DNA from: JAPUME01 sp027294185
Lineage (GTDB): Bacteria > Acidobacteriota > Terriglobia > UBA7540 > JAPUME01
DNA: 64,000 nucleotides
NCBI GenBank assembly: GCA_963555835.3
Contig: CAUVWZ020000002.1
Coordinates: 1,178,001 to 1,242,000 of the forward strand
Direction: 5' to 3'
Each line of letters starts with the position of its first letter. The first letter of the stretch is position 1. Of the stretch, positions 26,700 through 36,102 are shown piece by piece. A model generated the notes under the pieces. The model was not told the origin of the DNA, searched no databases, and saw only the letters and a list, made by a program, of their open reading frames with translations. The translations under genes and the position numbers were made by a program.

Positions 26700-28032
26700 C
26701 CCTCTCCCCATGAATCTTGAAGAAAAGCTCCGGCTGCTCAAACCTCTCCCTACCCGCCGCGTGGGCGGCGACGGTCGAGGGCAACCTCTGGATGATTTGT
26801 TGCGGCAAGCGGTCCGGCTGCGTCCGGCGGCTGCCCGCCCGACCCCGCCACTGCGGCGCGGCGCGAAGGGCCGGATCGAAGATATCAATGATCTCATCGA
26901 TGGCCGCCTCGTCAGAAATCGACGGGGTGAGTTTTTCGCGGCGGAACAACGCCTTCCCTTCGGACGACCTTACGGCCGGGCGCGAATCGGCGACATCGCC
27001 TCAGCAGATTTCTCAACCCTCAAGCTGCTTTTCGAAGGGCAAGGAGGCCTTCCGGACGTTTCCCGCTGGGTATTTCTGGATACAGAAACCACGGGGCTGG
27101 CGGGCGGAGCAGGCACTTTGGCATTTCTGGTGGGCCTGGGTACAGTCGAGGGGAACGGATTTCGCGTGCGCCAGTTTTTCCTGCGCGATTTCCCCGACGA
27201 GCCGGCCATGCTGGAAGAGCTCTCCGAAGTTTTGCGCTCCTACGAGGGAATCGTTACCTTTAACGGAAAGACTTTCGACCTCCCTCTGCTTGAAAACCGT
27301 TTCGTCCTCTCCCGACGGCGCTCGCCGTTCCGGACCCTTCTCCATCTGGACTTGTTGCATCCCGCGCGGCGACTCTGGAAGCTTCGATTGGAAAGCTGCA
27401 AGCTGACACATCTCGAAGATCGTATCCTCGGCATCCGGCGTGAAGGAGATATCGACGGGGCGGAGATCCCCGCCGTCTACTTCGACTATCTACGCACCGG
27501 CAGCGCGCGCGGATTACAGGGAGTCTTCTTCCATAACGCGCTCGACATCATCACTCTGGCGGCCCTCACGGTGGAGATGACCGAAGCTCTGGGAAGTGAT
27601 CCGTGGGAAAGAGTCGCAGATGGTCTGGACCTGTTCAGCCTCAGCCGCATTCTGGAGCGGGCCGGAGAGGCCGAGCGAAGCGTCGAGACCTGCCGCAGGG
27701 CATTGAGCGCCGGACTTCCCTCAAGGGTTCGAACCCGTGCCCTTCTGCAACTGGCATCTCATCTGAAACGCCAACGCCGATTCGAGGAGGCGGTTCGCAT
27801 CTGGCTCCGGCTGACGCGTCGAGCCAAACCGGTGGCCGAAGCCTTTGAGCAACTGGCCATGTACTCCGAACATCGGCAAAGGGATTATGTCGCCGCACTC
27901 GATCTGGTCCGTCGATTCCTACAGCGGAACGGGAAGAGACCCCTACCGGCATCTGTTTCAAGCCGCTTTGCTCATCGGCTGAACCGTCTGGAAAGAAAGA
28001 CGGGACTTCTCCTGCAAGAGCAGGCGAACTGA
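26680..28032 (+). CDS. mrfB: DEDDh exonuclease with TPR tail, MrfB/YprB-type
   Basis: 450 residues. An RNase H-like fold carries FLDTETTGL (Asp134, Glu136), FNGKTFDLPLL (Asp200) and HNALDII (His285, Asp289), a complete DEDDh site. The region after 330 is made of TPR-like helices (LFSLSRILERAGEAERSVE). B. subtilis MrfB has the same plan and works with MrfA on mitomycin adducts. The GTG at 26680 overlaps mrfA; an ATG at 26710 (M11) is equally possible and would remove the overlap. Translational coupling is likely either way. Confidence 0.88.
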   Translation: MPSLPSDPLPMNLEEKLRLLKPLPTRRVGGDGRGQPLDDLLRQAVRLRPAAARPTPPLRRGAKGRIEDINDLIDGRLVRNRRGEFFAAEQRLPFGRPYGRARIGDIASADFSTLKLLFEGQGGLPDVSRWVFLDTETTGLAGGAGTLAFLVGLGTVEGNGFRVRQFFLRDFPDEPAMLEELSEVLRSYEGIVTFNGKTFDLPLLENRFVLSRRRSPFRTLLHLDLLHPARRLWKLRLESCKLTHLEDRILGIRREGDIDGAEIPAVYFDYLRTGSARGLQGVFFHNALDIITLAALTVEMTEALGSDPWERVADGLDLFSLSRILERAGEAERSVETCRRALSAGLPSRVRTRALLQLASHLKRQRRFEEAVRIWLRLTRRAKPVAEAFEQLAMYSEHRQRDYVAALDLVRRFLQRNGKRPLPASVSSRFAHRLNRLERKTGLLLQEQAN

Positions 28033-28115
28033 GTTCCCATCAGAAGATTTTCTTGGCGATAGGCTTCGATGTCTTACCTCTTCCGTTATACTGGGAACCT
28101 TCCAGGGAGATAATT

Positions 28116-28925
28116 ATGAAAAGAGTTCTGATTGCAATCGGCGTGCTGGTTCTGGGATCTGCGCTTGCCCCCGCGCAGGATTGGGCCCGCCGGCGATTGG
28201 AGGCCTCGCCGCGCCATCACGAGTGGGTCGAAGTAAAGCAGGGAAACCGCGTCGTCCATTCCTTCCTGGTGTTTCCCGAAGTCAGCGGAAAAGTCCCTGC
28301 CATCGTCGTCATTCACGAAAACCGCGGCTTGAGCGATTGGGTTCGCAGCGTCGCGGACCAGTTGGCCGAAGCCGGTTACATTGCCATTGCCCCCGACCTG
28401 CTCTCCGGAATGGGTCCGGGAGGCGGCAAGACCAGCGACTTTCCCGACAGCGATGCCGCGCGGCAAGGCATCTACAGGCTCGAACCGGATCAGGTGAGGG
28501 CCGACTTGAACGCCGTCGCCGACTACGTAGCCAGGCTACCCGCTGCCAATGGGAAAGTAGCCGTCGGGGGATTCTGCTGGGGCGGCAGCCAGACCTTCCG
28601 TTTTGCCACCCACCGGGCCGACCTGGCCGCAGCCTATGTCTTCTACGGGACCGGACCCACTCGTGAGTCCGACATTGCCGGAATTCAAGCTCCCGTGTAC
28701 GGATTCTACGGCGGAAACGACGCCCGTGTTGGCGCGACGGTACCCGGAAGCGCCGACCTTATGAAGGGAGCGGGGAAGACCTACGAGCCGGTTACCTACG
28801 AGGGCGCGGGGCATGGCTTCATGCGTTCCGGCGAACAGCCCGACCCATCCCCGGCCAACAAGAAGGCTCGCGATGAAGGCTGGGTTCGTTGGAAGGCTCT
28901 CCTCAGGCGGATTCCACGAAATTAG
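28116..28925 (+). CDS. secreted dienelactone hydrolase family protein
   Basis: 269 residues from the ATG at 28116, which has GGGAGA upstream and leaves a signal peptide (KRVLIAIGVLVLGSALAPA). An alpha/beta-hydrolase fold has VIHENRGLSDWVRSVADQLA, the nucleophile elbow GGFCWGG (Cys replaces Ser, as in dienelactone hydrolases), FYGGNDARV (Asp) and GAGHGFM (His). All triad residues are present. It would hydrolyse small esters or lactones in the periplasm. It is about 80 bp after mrfB and probably has its own promoter. Confidence 0.88.
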   Translation: MKRVLIAIGVLVLGSALAPAQDWARRRLEASPRHHEWVEVKQGNRVVHSFLVFPEVSGKVPAIVVIHENRGLSDWVRSVADQLAEAGYIAIAPDLLSGMGPGGGKTSDFPDSDAARQGIYRLEPDQVRADLNAVADYVARLPAANGKVAVGGFCWGGSQTFRFATHRADLAAAYVFYGTGPTRESDIAGIQAPVYGFYGGNDARVGATVPGSADLMKGAGKTYEPVTYEGAGHGFMRSGEQPDPSPANKKARDEGWVRWKALLRRIPRN

Positions 28926-28992
28926 GGTCCCGCCCGTTGAAAGTCAAGAACCGCGCAACCTTATCTCGCGAACGCACTGATTTCTTCTTTCC

Positions 28993-30714
28993 CTAGAAGC
29001 GTGATGAGGTAAGGGTTACGTCCGCACGAGCCCAGGCCTTTTGAAACCTCTTCTCGACCTCGCCGGCTTCTTCATCCTTACCCTGTGCCCGAAGACTTTG
29101 TGCTAATCCGAATAACGACCAGCCGTTTTCCGGATTGCGCCTCAAATCTTCCCAATAAACAACTTCCGCCTCCACAGCGCGCCCGGCCTTGAGCAGGACC
29201 GCTCCCAGGGATTGTCGTACCGGATAGTGCCAGTCGGCGGGTTCGGTATAGGGCAGGCTGTCTTCAAGGAGCACGGCGGCATGGAGGTGACCCAGGGCCT
29301 TTTCGACCTCATCCTGCTCGGCCGCAAGCTCCCCGGCGAGAACTTCCGTTGCGATCCGCAAAATATTCGCTGCCGTCGTTGACCCAACCGGAGAATCCAC
29401 CGCGGTGGAATCCTGCAGGATGGCTGACAACTTTTCCAACTCCCCGGACGCTTCCTCAAATTTTCCGGTTCTTGTGAAGGCCATTCCCCGCGCGTAGTGC
29501 CAGAGTCCCGGGGCCAGAGGCGTGATCGGCGGTGGCACAGGTTCTGTTAGAATCGCTTCCCATTGACCGAACCTCGTCAAGGCAAACAGGGGGATCAGGG
29601 GAAAGACCTTCCCAAAGGGGAGCAGTCCCTTGGCATTTACAGGCGGCACCTTGGAGGCAACCTGCCGGGCGGAGCGAATCGCCACCGCACTGCGGCCCTC
29701 CATCGTCGCCGAGGCCCAGAGAAAATGAATGTTGTGAGGATAATATTGAAGCGGATAGAGGCTCTGCACACGGCATTGAGTGATGTAGTCCTCGTCGGCT
29801 TCGATGGCGCGTACATTGCTTTCGGAGGCGGCCGCATACCGACCAACACGCAGGTAGATATGCGCCGGCATGTGAACCAGGTGCCCCGCCCCGGGCATCA
29901 GCTTCCCCAGCCGCTCGGCGCTCCTCAAGGCCCGTTGGGGAGTGGCGGTGGCTTCAACGGCATGGATATAGTAGTGATTCGCACCGGGATGAAGAGGTTC
30001 TCGCTCGAGGACGGATTCGAGGGTCGAAACAAATTCCATCGTGCCCGGGTAAGGCCGGCCATCCCTCCCCCAGTAGTTCCAGGGACGAAGGTTCATCAGG
30101 GCCGCAGCATAGAGGGTGGCGGCATCGGCATCATCCGGATAACGCTTCGAAAGTTCCCTCATCGCCTCCGCATAGGCCCGATCGAGAGCTTTCCGGTCCG
30201 CGCCCTTCTCATTGGAATATCGTTTCGAGAGAGCATCTATGTAGGCGCGTTCCACTTCGCTGACCTGCGACTTCAGGGATAATGCCTTTTGGATGGCCTG
30301 GTACGCTTCCCGGTGTGAATCCTCTTCCATGGAAGCATTGATGTTACGCCCCCACACTAACGCGAGTCCCCAGTAGGCCATGGCGCAGTTCGGGTCGAGC
30401 CGTGCCGCCTCGCGGAAGGCTCGCACCGCTTCGGGATGATTGAAGGCAAACTTGAGCCGGAGCCCCTGGTCGAAAAATCGCTGGGCGCGGGGGGAACGAG
30501 TCGTCACCGGATGGTGGTGATCTCCCAGACCTTGAAGCAGAGGCGCAATTTGCCCCGGCTGTGGAGTCAGATCGGATGGGACGGTCCGCGAGGCCTGGCC
30601 GCGGGCGTAAAATACCCCGGCTCCCTCAACCAGCAGCGTCGAGCCCGCAAGAACAGCCAGGAGCAGGCACTGCGAAACTCTTCCGGTCCGAAACAACACT
30701 AAGATCGACATCAC
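28993..30714 (-). CDS. secreted TPR-repeat protein
   Basis: 573 residues with a signal segment (about 13-32). TPR-like helices start at QRFFDQGLRLKFAFNHPEAVRAFREAARLDP and NCAMAYWGLALVWGRN, with more copies to the C-terminus (NPENGWSLFGLAQSLRAQGKDEEA). The central part has HYYIHAVEA and HLVHMPAHIYLRVGRY, conserved His-rich segments of this group that might bind metal or ligand. The biochemical role is unknown. It is divergent from the PQQ-propeller gene, which suggests shared control. Confidence 0.8.
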   Translation of the reverse strand: MMSILVLFRTGRVSQCLLLAVLAGSTLLVEGAGVFYARGQASRTVPSDLTPQPGQIAPLLQGLGDHHHPVTTRSPRAQRFFDQGLRLKFAFNHPEAVRAFREAARLDPNCAMAYWGLALVWGRNINASMEEDSHREAYQAIQKALSLKSQVSEVERAYIDALSKRYSNEKGADRKALDRAYAEAMRELSKRYPDDADAATLYAAALMNLRPWNYWGRDGRPYPGTMEFVSTLESVLEREPLHPGANHYYIHAVEATATPQRALRSAERLGKLMPGAGHLVHMPAHIYLRVGRYAAASESNVRAIEADEDYITQCRVQSLYPLQYYPHNIHFLWASATMEGRSAVAIRSARQVASKVPPVNAKGLLPFGKVFPLIPLFALTRFGQWEAILTEPVPPPITPLAPGLWHYARGMAFTRTGKFEEASGELEKLSAILQDSTAVDSPVGSTTAANILRIATEVLAGELAAEQDEVEKALGHLHAAVLLEDSLPYTEPADWHYPVRQSLGAVLLKAGRAVEAEVVYWEDLRRNPENGWSLFGLAQSLRAQGKDEEAGEVEKRFQKAWARADVTLTSSRF

Positions 30715-31082
30715 CCTTGACCTCCCTCGGTGCCCGCAAATGTATTCAATGATCGTTCCCGAAGGCTAAGAAAAGAAAGGAGGAAACCCAAAGACTATCG
30801 CCTGAATGTCCTCTGCCGTTGAGCATCTATTCTAACATCCCGAAGAGGCCGGTCAACGCAGCTGCTGCCATTTTTTAGTGCAACTTCTCCCGCGATTTTG
30901 CGTAAGAGATAGAGGGTAACCATTCATTCAATTTTGTAATGCGCCTATACCCGCTTGGTAAATGCAGATAAGAATCCTATCCCCTCTTTTTGGGCAGGTC
31001 ATTTGCCCATCCAGAGACGGTAAGTTAGAATACGATTTCGGCGACAAGAATCCAGGAATCTTCAACAGGTTTGGGGGAATCA
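30715..31082. promoter_or_regulatory. 368-bp divergent intergenic region
   Basis: This stretch lies between the TPR gene (minus) and the PQQ-propeller gene (plus) and has no ORF of interest. It must contain both promoters; I did not find a convincing pair of hexamers. GGGGGAATCA just before 31083 is the ribosome site of the propeller gene. Confidence 0.35.
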
Positions 31083-32495
31083 ATGAAAAAGATTGCGGTT
31101 TCCATCTCATTTATCTTTCTCGCGTCAGCCCTGGCCATGGCATGGTTGGGAGGACCTACTGCAGAAGAGGAAAAAAATTGGCCCCAGTGGCGCGGACCTC
31201 TTGCAACCGGCGTAGCCCCCCACGGGAATCCACCCCTGGAGTGGGCCGAGGACAAGAACGTTAAATGGAAGGTCGAGATCCCCGGCAAAGGATCTTCCAC
31301 CCCCATTGTGTGGGGCAACCGGATTTTCGTTACCACGGCCATCCCCACCGGCCCCGAAATCGCGCCAAAGGTGGCGGAGAGTTCCGGACCACGCGCTTCA
31401 AGGGGTCCCAGACCGGGAGGCCAGGGTCCTGCTGCCGGCAGACCCGGAGGTGACCGGCGCCGTCGGCGAGGACCACGAGGCATCCAGCCCACAAGGGTCA
31501 ACAAATTCGTCCTCTATGCCCTGGACCGGGATAGCGGAAAGATCCTGTGGGAGCGCACCCTGAAAGAGGAACTCCCCCATGAGGGCACCCATACAACCGG
31601 CACCTGGGCCTCCAACTCTCCAATCACCGACGGAACTCACGTGTACGCCTTCTTTGGGTCACGGGGCCTCTATTGCCTCGACATGGACGGCAAGGTTGTT
31701 TGGGAAAAAGAAATGGGCGATATGGACATCCGCATGGACTTCGGGGAAGGCAGCTCACCGACTCTCTACGGAGACAAGATCATCCTTTCCTGGGACCACC
31801 AGGGGCCGTCGTTCATGGTCGCATTCGATAAGACGACCGGCAATGAGCTCTGGAGGACCGAGCGAGATGAGATTACCTCCTGGGCCACTCCGCTTGTCGT
31901 CGATCACGGAGACGGGCGACAGGTTGTTACCAGCGCCACAAACCGGGTGCGCAGCTATGATCTGGCTACGGGAAAGCTGATTTGGGAAACCGGGGGCATG
32001 ACGATGAACGCGATTCCCTCGCCCGTGGCAGCCAACGGCATGGTCTATATCACGAGCGGCTTTCGAGGTAGTAAGCTTCTTGCCATTCGCCTCGACGGCG
32101 CGACGGGCGACATTACCGGCACGGACAGCATCGTCTGGTCGCTCGACCGCGACACACCCTACGTCTCCTCCCCGCTCCTCTACAATGACACGATCTATTT
32201 ACTCAAGAGCAACTCGGGCATCCTCTCCGTCTTCAACGCCCGCACGGGAGAAGAATTTTACAGCCAGCAACGGGTAGAAGGAATCTCGAACGTCTATTCC
32301 TCACCCGTCGGTGCGGGCAACCGCGTCTACATTACCAGCCGGGAGGGAACGACCGTCGTAATTGAGCACGGCAAGGAGTACAAAGTGCTGGCCACAAATA
32401 CTCTCGACGACGGCTTCGACTCCTCCATGGCCGTGGTTGAAAACGAAATCTACCTTCGCGGGCGGAAGAATCTTTATCGCATTTCCGAGAACTGA
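31083..32495 (+). CDS. secreted PQQ-like beta-propeller protein
   Basis: 470 residues from the ATG at 31083 with a signal peptide (KKIAVSISFIFLASALAMA). NWPQWRGPLATGVAP is the typical opening. Blades follow: LYALDRDSGKILWERT, LYCLDMDGKVVWEKE, AFDKTTGNELWRTER, SYDLATGKLIWETGG and VFNARTGEEFYS. A Gly/Arg/Pro-rich insert at about 108-140 interrupts the first blades. The GxxW-type repeats are PQQ-propeller structure, but the quinoprotein metal and PQQ residues of real dehydrogenases are not evident, so a structural or binding role outside the cell is likelier. It is transcribed toward the GH38-like gene. Confidence 0.85.
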   Translation: MKKIAVSISFIFLASALAMAWLGGPTAEEEKNWPQWRGPLATGVAPHGNPPLEWAEDKNVKWKVEIPGKGSSTPIVWGNRIFVTTAIPTGPEIAPKVAESSGPRASRGPRPGGQGPAAGRPGGDRRRRRGPRGIQPTRVNKFVLYALDRDSGKILWERTLKEELPHEGTHTTGTWASNSPITDGTHVYAFFGSRGLYCLDMDGKVVWEKEMGDMDIRMDFGEGSSPTLYGDKIILSWDHQGPSFMVAFDKTTGNELWRTERDEITSWATPLVVDHGDGRQVVTSATNRVRSYDLATGKLIWETGGMTMNAIPSPVAANGMVYITSGFRGSKLLAIRLDGATGDITGTDSIVWSLDRDTPYVSSPLLYNDTIYLLKSNSGILSVFNARTGEEFYSQQRVEGISNVYSSPVGAGNRVYITSREGTTVVIEHGKEYKVLATNTLDDGFDSSMAVVENEIYLRGRKNLYRISEN

Positions 32496-32564
32496 CCTGC
32501 CCGGAATGGATCGACCTTTACTCCCCGACGAGGGGATCAAGAAACTCAGAGTAAGACCTGGAAA

Positions 32565-35500
32565 TTACGGGTTAAATTGAACTCTGAGCGAAACCAATTC
32601 GTGGGGGGTGAGGGTTACTTGCAAAGAATTCGCCGCAGTTCGGATCGGACGCAAATCATCTTCGACCGCGTTCGTCAGAGTCGCGGATTTTACATTAAAT
32701 CGGGGAAACTGAATCGTCAGCGTGGTGGGCCGCCCCGCGGTTTCTAGAAACCGCAGAATCGTCCCCTCCCCGGCTTCCGCCTGTTTCCAGGTAACCAGCA
32801 CCACGTTTGAGGCATCCGTCTTGAGAAACTCCAATCCCCCGGCGGGCAAAGGGCGCAGCGGATTCTCACGTATATTCCGACCCCTTAGGTAATCTAATTC
32901 GACGGGCCGCCGTGCGCCCCATGCCAGCCGCGACAACTCTTCCGGCCTGAAATCCTCACTGCTTGTCACCACATATCGAAACACGAATTCTCCGCCTTGA
33001 GAGGCGCGGTAGTTCGTGTGCCAGTAATTATTCATGATGTAGGAGAAAAGCGTTGCGCTCTGCGGCTGGAACCTGGCCGGCCATTCACCACGAACAACAT
33101 CTCCCAAAGCAGCAAGCGGCGCTCCCACCGGCACCACGGCAACCGTCATTCGCTCATCCCGCACCGCCATCCAGTTCTGCACGCTGAACCATTCAGCTCC
33201 GGCGCCCTCCCTGAAGTCCCGAGCCGGATCCATCCAGCCCGTCTGCGTGTCGTAGAGAAATTGAGGATTGTCGATTGCAACCGGGAAAGCGAAGTAGACT
33301 CCTTCCTTTGTCAGGACCTCCTTCTTCTCGACCCGGTTAATGAACTCAATCTTTTTTTCCCCGTCGAATAGCAGAATCTCCGTCTCGATGGCAATCGTGT
33401 TCGTCGCGCTGCTCCTCAGCCGGATGGAGTGCCCATAGGGAACCCTGGTTACAGAGACAATCTGCCCTTGCTGTGAGGTGTGAACGGTTCGCTCTGCCTG
33501 TGGCCGGCTCTTGACGGGCCGGAGGATTCGAGTTTTTTCTTCACCGCCCGTAACGTAGATGTACTGGTTGAATTTGTAGGAGCTTCCCAGGTCAACGAGT
33601 TCACGGCCCAGTTCCTTGTCATAGAGGCTCCGAACGGCGCCGGAGGCAGGGTCGAGCGTCAATCGGTAGAAGTCGTTCTCCACGATCGTCGCCGTCGGCC
33701 CAGCCCGCGTGGATGAAGAGGTATCACGATTCTCTTCCTCCCCTTCGAGGAGCGCGTAGCACTTGTACCCGACGGCAGGAATGTCTCTGGCCAGAAAGCG
33801 CACGCGCCGGAAGCCTTGCCGGGCCCAGAGAACCTCAAAGGCCACCCGCTCCTGAGTGGCAAGGTCGGTAATCACCCTGCCGTCGTCCAGATCCGTTTCC
33901 ACCAATTCATCACGCGGCCAGTTGAGAGAATTGAAGACGACCAGAGTCGATGCCGGAGCCTGAATCTCATGCGCCAACCGGCTCATCGAACGTTCGAGCA
34001 GCTCTTCAATTTGACCACTGGCCCGCGTCACGCGCCGGTGCTTCACTTTCAACTGCCTTCGCGACTGCTCGTGCTCCGGCTTGGAGACGGAAATTGCCGC
34101 CCCCCAGGTATGCTCGGCAAATAGAATCAGATTTTTCCAGATGTCCTTCAACGAATCTCTGGAGGTACGAATCTCGGGGCGCAGGCGGCCGGTGAGAGTC
34201 GAGAGGATTTCCGCCGACAATACGCGGGACTGGTTGCGGCGGTCCTCGACAACGAATCGGGCATCCGAGCCGACGCCGTCTTCCCAATCATGCCCCTCTG
34301 CATCACTGTAAGTCGGAAGCTCGTCGCCGAATTCCTTTTCGATGGTGCGCATGAAATCGGTGAGCGTCGCATACCGCAGCCTGGGGTAGGCGTATTGCTC
34401 ATTCCAAGCTTCGATAAAAGTGGCATGTTCCGGCAACAAAGCTTCGTTCGCGCCCTGCGTGCCGTAGATCAGCACGGCGTCAGGCTTATAGCCGGATTCG
34501 GGAAAGGACTGAAGAAAGACAGGCAGGGAATCGCGTATCGCCTCCAGAGCAGGCGGACGACCGAAGAGGCTTGCCGCCTGTTGGTAATGGCGAGAATGCC
34601 AGGAAAGCACCTTCCCGGCATCCGGCCCTCTCCAGTAGAAGGGCGATTTCTCATGCCATCGGCCACGAATAGAATGGGAAGAAAGCGAGTTGTCGGGAGC
34701 AGCCACCCAGTATTTCACCCCCGCAGCCGCCAGCAGGGAGGGATAGGCGCCGGAATAGGAAGGAACACCGGAGATATTTGCCAGCTCGAAGGGCAGTCCG
34801 TGCCGGCGCGCGAGTTCCTTGGAGAAATACAGGGAACGAAGCAGAGTCTCAAGCGAAGCATAACCCGTAAGAAGATTCGCGTACTGCGCGGGAAGGCCCA
34901 ACCGCCCTTCCCGGACTCTTTCCAGCGCTTCCTGCTGCCCCGCCGGGTCACGGGTCAGCAGGTACTGCTCCAGGTTCCACGACCCATCGAGTGTGTATCG
35001 AAAATCGGGATGCTTCTTCATCAGCTCCAGAGCCTGGTCGATCACGCGGGATTGGCCTTCTGCCACCCTGGCCGGGTAGTCTGTATAGCCCACGTCCAGA
35101 TGATTGTGGGGAGCGATATACACCACCCATTTTCGCTTCGGGCGAAAAGTAAAACGGAAGTTCCGAGAGGGACCGTTGACGTCGACCCGCAGCCTCGCCT
35201 CAGCTTCTCCCGACCACTCCGGGACCTCGATTTCCACTCGCCGTTCGCCGAAATCGGCCTCGGTCGGGAAAGCCTTCCGGACTCGCCGCCCGTTCAGGAC
35301 CAGGGTGACGAACCCCTGCCTTGTTTTTCGATGCAGCCGCACGACGACCTCAATGATTTCTTTTAGTCCGCCCTCTCGCATCCTGTAAAAAACCGCAGGG
35401 TCGGCTCTGGCATGAATTTCGGTGGGCACGAACCGGCGGGCCGGGTCGTTCGAAAGCGAGAGCGCATCGTAGAAGACTCCTGAAATTCCAAACCGACCGG

Positions 35501-35654
35501 TTCCGCCGGCTCCCTCAGCGGTCGCGGGTTCGTCAAGAAGAGACAACACCAGACGGTATTTCTCCCATCCGAAAGTAGCCCGCGGGCAGGGCAACATCCA
35601 TTGAGTCGAAGGAGTAATGAGGCGTTGAGCTGTCGGCTGGATTCTCGAATTCAT
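32565..35654 (-). CDS. glycoside hydrolase family 38-like protein, main part of a frameshifted gene
   Basis: 1029 codons are open, but the first 30 or so are an out-of-frame reading of the upstream gene part. Family-like sequence begins at EKYRLVLSLLDEPA (near 35565). HNHLDVGYTD at 183-192 is the metal-binding motif of alpha-mannosidase-type GH38 enzymes. Later blocks such as LVVFNSLNWPRDELVETD and WMAVRDERMTVAVVPVGAPLAALGD fit the C-terminal mannosidase-like domains. Joined to the 35533-36084 frame it would form one secreted protein of about 1,200 residues. The substrate is probably an alpha-linked sugar of a glycan or glycoconjugate. Confidence 0.7.
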   Translation of the reverse strand: MNSRIQPTAQRLITPSTQWMLPCPRATFGWEKYRLVLSLLDEPATAEGAGGTGRFGISGVFYDALSLSNDPARRFVPTEIHARADPAVFYRMREGGLKEIIEVVVRLHRKTRQGFVTLVLNGRRVRKAFPTEADFGERRVEIEVPEWSGEAEARLRVDVNGPSRNFRFTFRPKRKWVVYIAPHNHLDVGYTDYPARVAEGQSRVIDQALELMKKHPDFRYTLDGSWNLEQYLLTRDPAGQQEALERVREGRLGLPAQYANLLTGYASLETLLRSLYFSKELARRHGLPFELANISGVPSYSGAYPSLLAAAGVKYWVAAPDNSLSSHSIRGRWHEKSPFYWRGPDAGKVLSWHSRHYQQAASLFGRPPALEAIRDSLPVFLQSFPESGYKPDAVLIYGTQGANEALLPEHATFIEAWNEQYAYPRLRYATLTDFMRTIEKEFGDELPTYSDAEGHDWEDGVGSDARFVVEDRRNQSRVLSAEILSTLTGRLRPEIRTSRDSLKDIWKNLILFAEHTWGAAISVSKPEHEQSRRQLKVKHRRVTRASGQIEELLERSMSRLAHEIQAPASTLVVFNSLNWPRDELVETDLDDGRVITDLATQERVAFEVLWARQGFRRVRFLARDIPAVGYKCYALLEGEEENRDTSSSTRAGPTATIVENDFYRLTLDPASGAVRSLYDKELGRELVDLGSSYKFNQYIYVTGGEEKTRILRPVKSRPQAERTVHTSQQGQIVSVTRVPYGHSIRLRSSATNTIAIETEILLFDGEKKIEFINRVEKKEVLTKEGVYFAFPVAIDNPQFLYDTQTGWMDPARDFREGAGAEWFSVQNWMAVRDERMTVAVVPVGAPLAALGDVVRGEWPARFQPQSATLFSYIMNNYWHTNYRASQGGEFVFRYVVTSSEDFRPEELSRLAWGARRPVELDYLRGRNIRENPLRPLPAGGLEFLKTDASNVVLVTWKQAEAGEGTILRFLETAGRPTTLTIQFPRFNVKSATLTNAVEDDLRPIRTAANSLQVTLTPHELVSLRVQFNP

Positions 35655-36084
35655 AGGTTAGCCGGGGCCGGAAGAAGAAGTTCCCCCAGCGTCCGTTAAT
35701 CTCCACACGCAGGCGCGGGCGCCGAGGGGTACGGTGAAGGGTCGATATCTTCAGGGTGAAGGTTCCCCGAGGAGGACTCTTCAGCGAGAAAACCACCGTG
35801 TAGGGATGCTCGCGGCCTCCCGCCACCCCGTTCGCCGAACCCGGATGGAACCCTGGCCAGTCCTTCTTCTCTTCGCTCCGTCCCACTTGGTAGAGTAGAT
35901 GGGAATGACCCTCGCCAAAGGTATTGGAATCAAATTCCGCCTTGAATTCTCTCGAGGATCGGTCGAAGGGACCGATCCGCCACAGAGTCCTCGTGGCACC
36001 GTGCGCCGGGACCGGGAAAAGTCCATGGAGGACCAGTGTCAGAAAAACGAGAAGGACCGGAGCCCTGGTTCTTAACAGTTGCAT
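35533..36084 (-). CDS. N-terminal part of the GH38-like protein before the frameshift
   Basis: 183 codons. A signal peptide (LLVFLTLVLHGLFPVPAHGA) is followed by a beta-rich domain (TLWRIGPFDRSSREF; TFTLKISTLHRTPRRPRLRVEINGRWG) like the carbohydrate-binding domain of rhamnogalacturonan-lyase type proteins. The last in-frame family-like sequence is DVALPAGYFRMGE; the frame then changes within about 35555-35564. The continuing partner frame is 32565-35654. By itself this fragment would be a secreted binding domain without a catalytic part. Confidence 0.65.
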   Translation of the reverse strand: MQLLRTRAPVLLVFLTLVLHGLFPVPAHGATRTLWRIGPFDRSSREFKAEFDSNTFGEGHSHLLYQVGRSEEKKDWPGFHPGSANGVAGGREHPYTVVFSLKSPPRGTFTLKISTLHRTPRRPRLRVEINGRWGNFFFRPRLTYEFENPADSSTPHYSFDSMDVALPAGYFRMGEIPSGVVSS

Positions 36085-36102
36085 CGAGTGGAGCCGATCT
36101 CG

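Noticed and set aside
34290..35366. 358-aa ORF antisense to the GH38-like gene
   Set aside because: Composition of an antisense frame; the sense strand has a clear catalytic motif.
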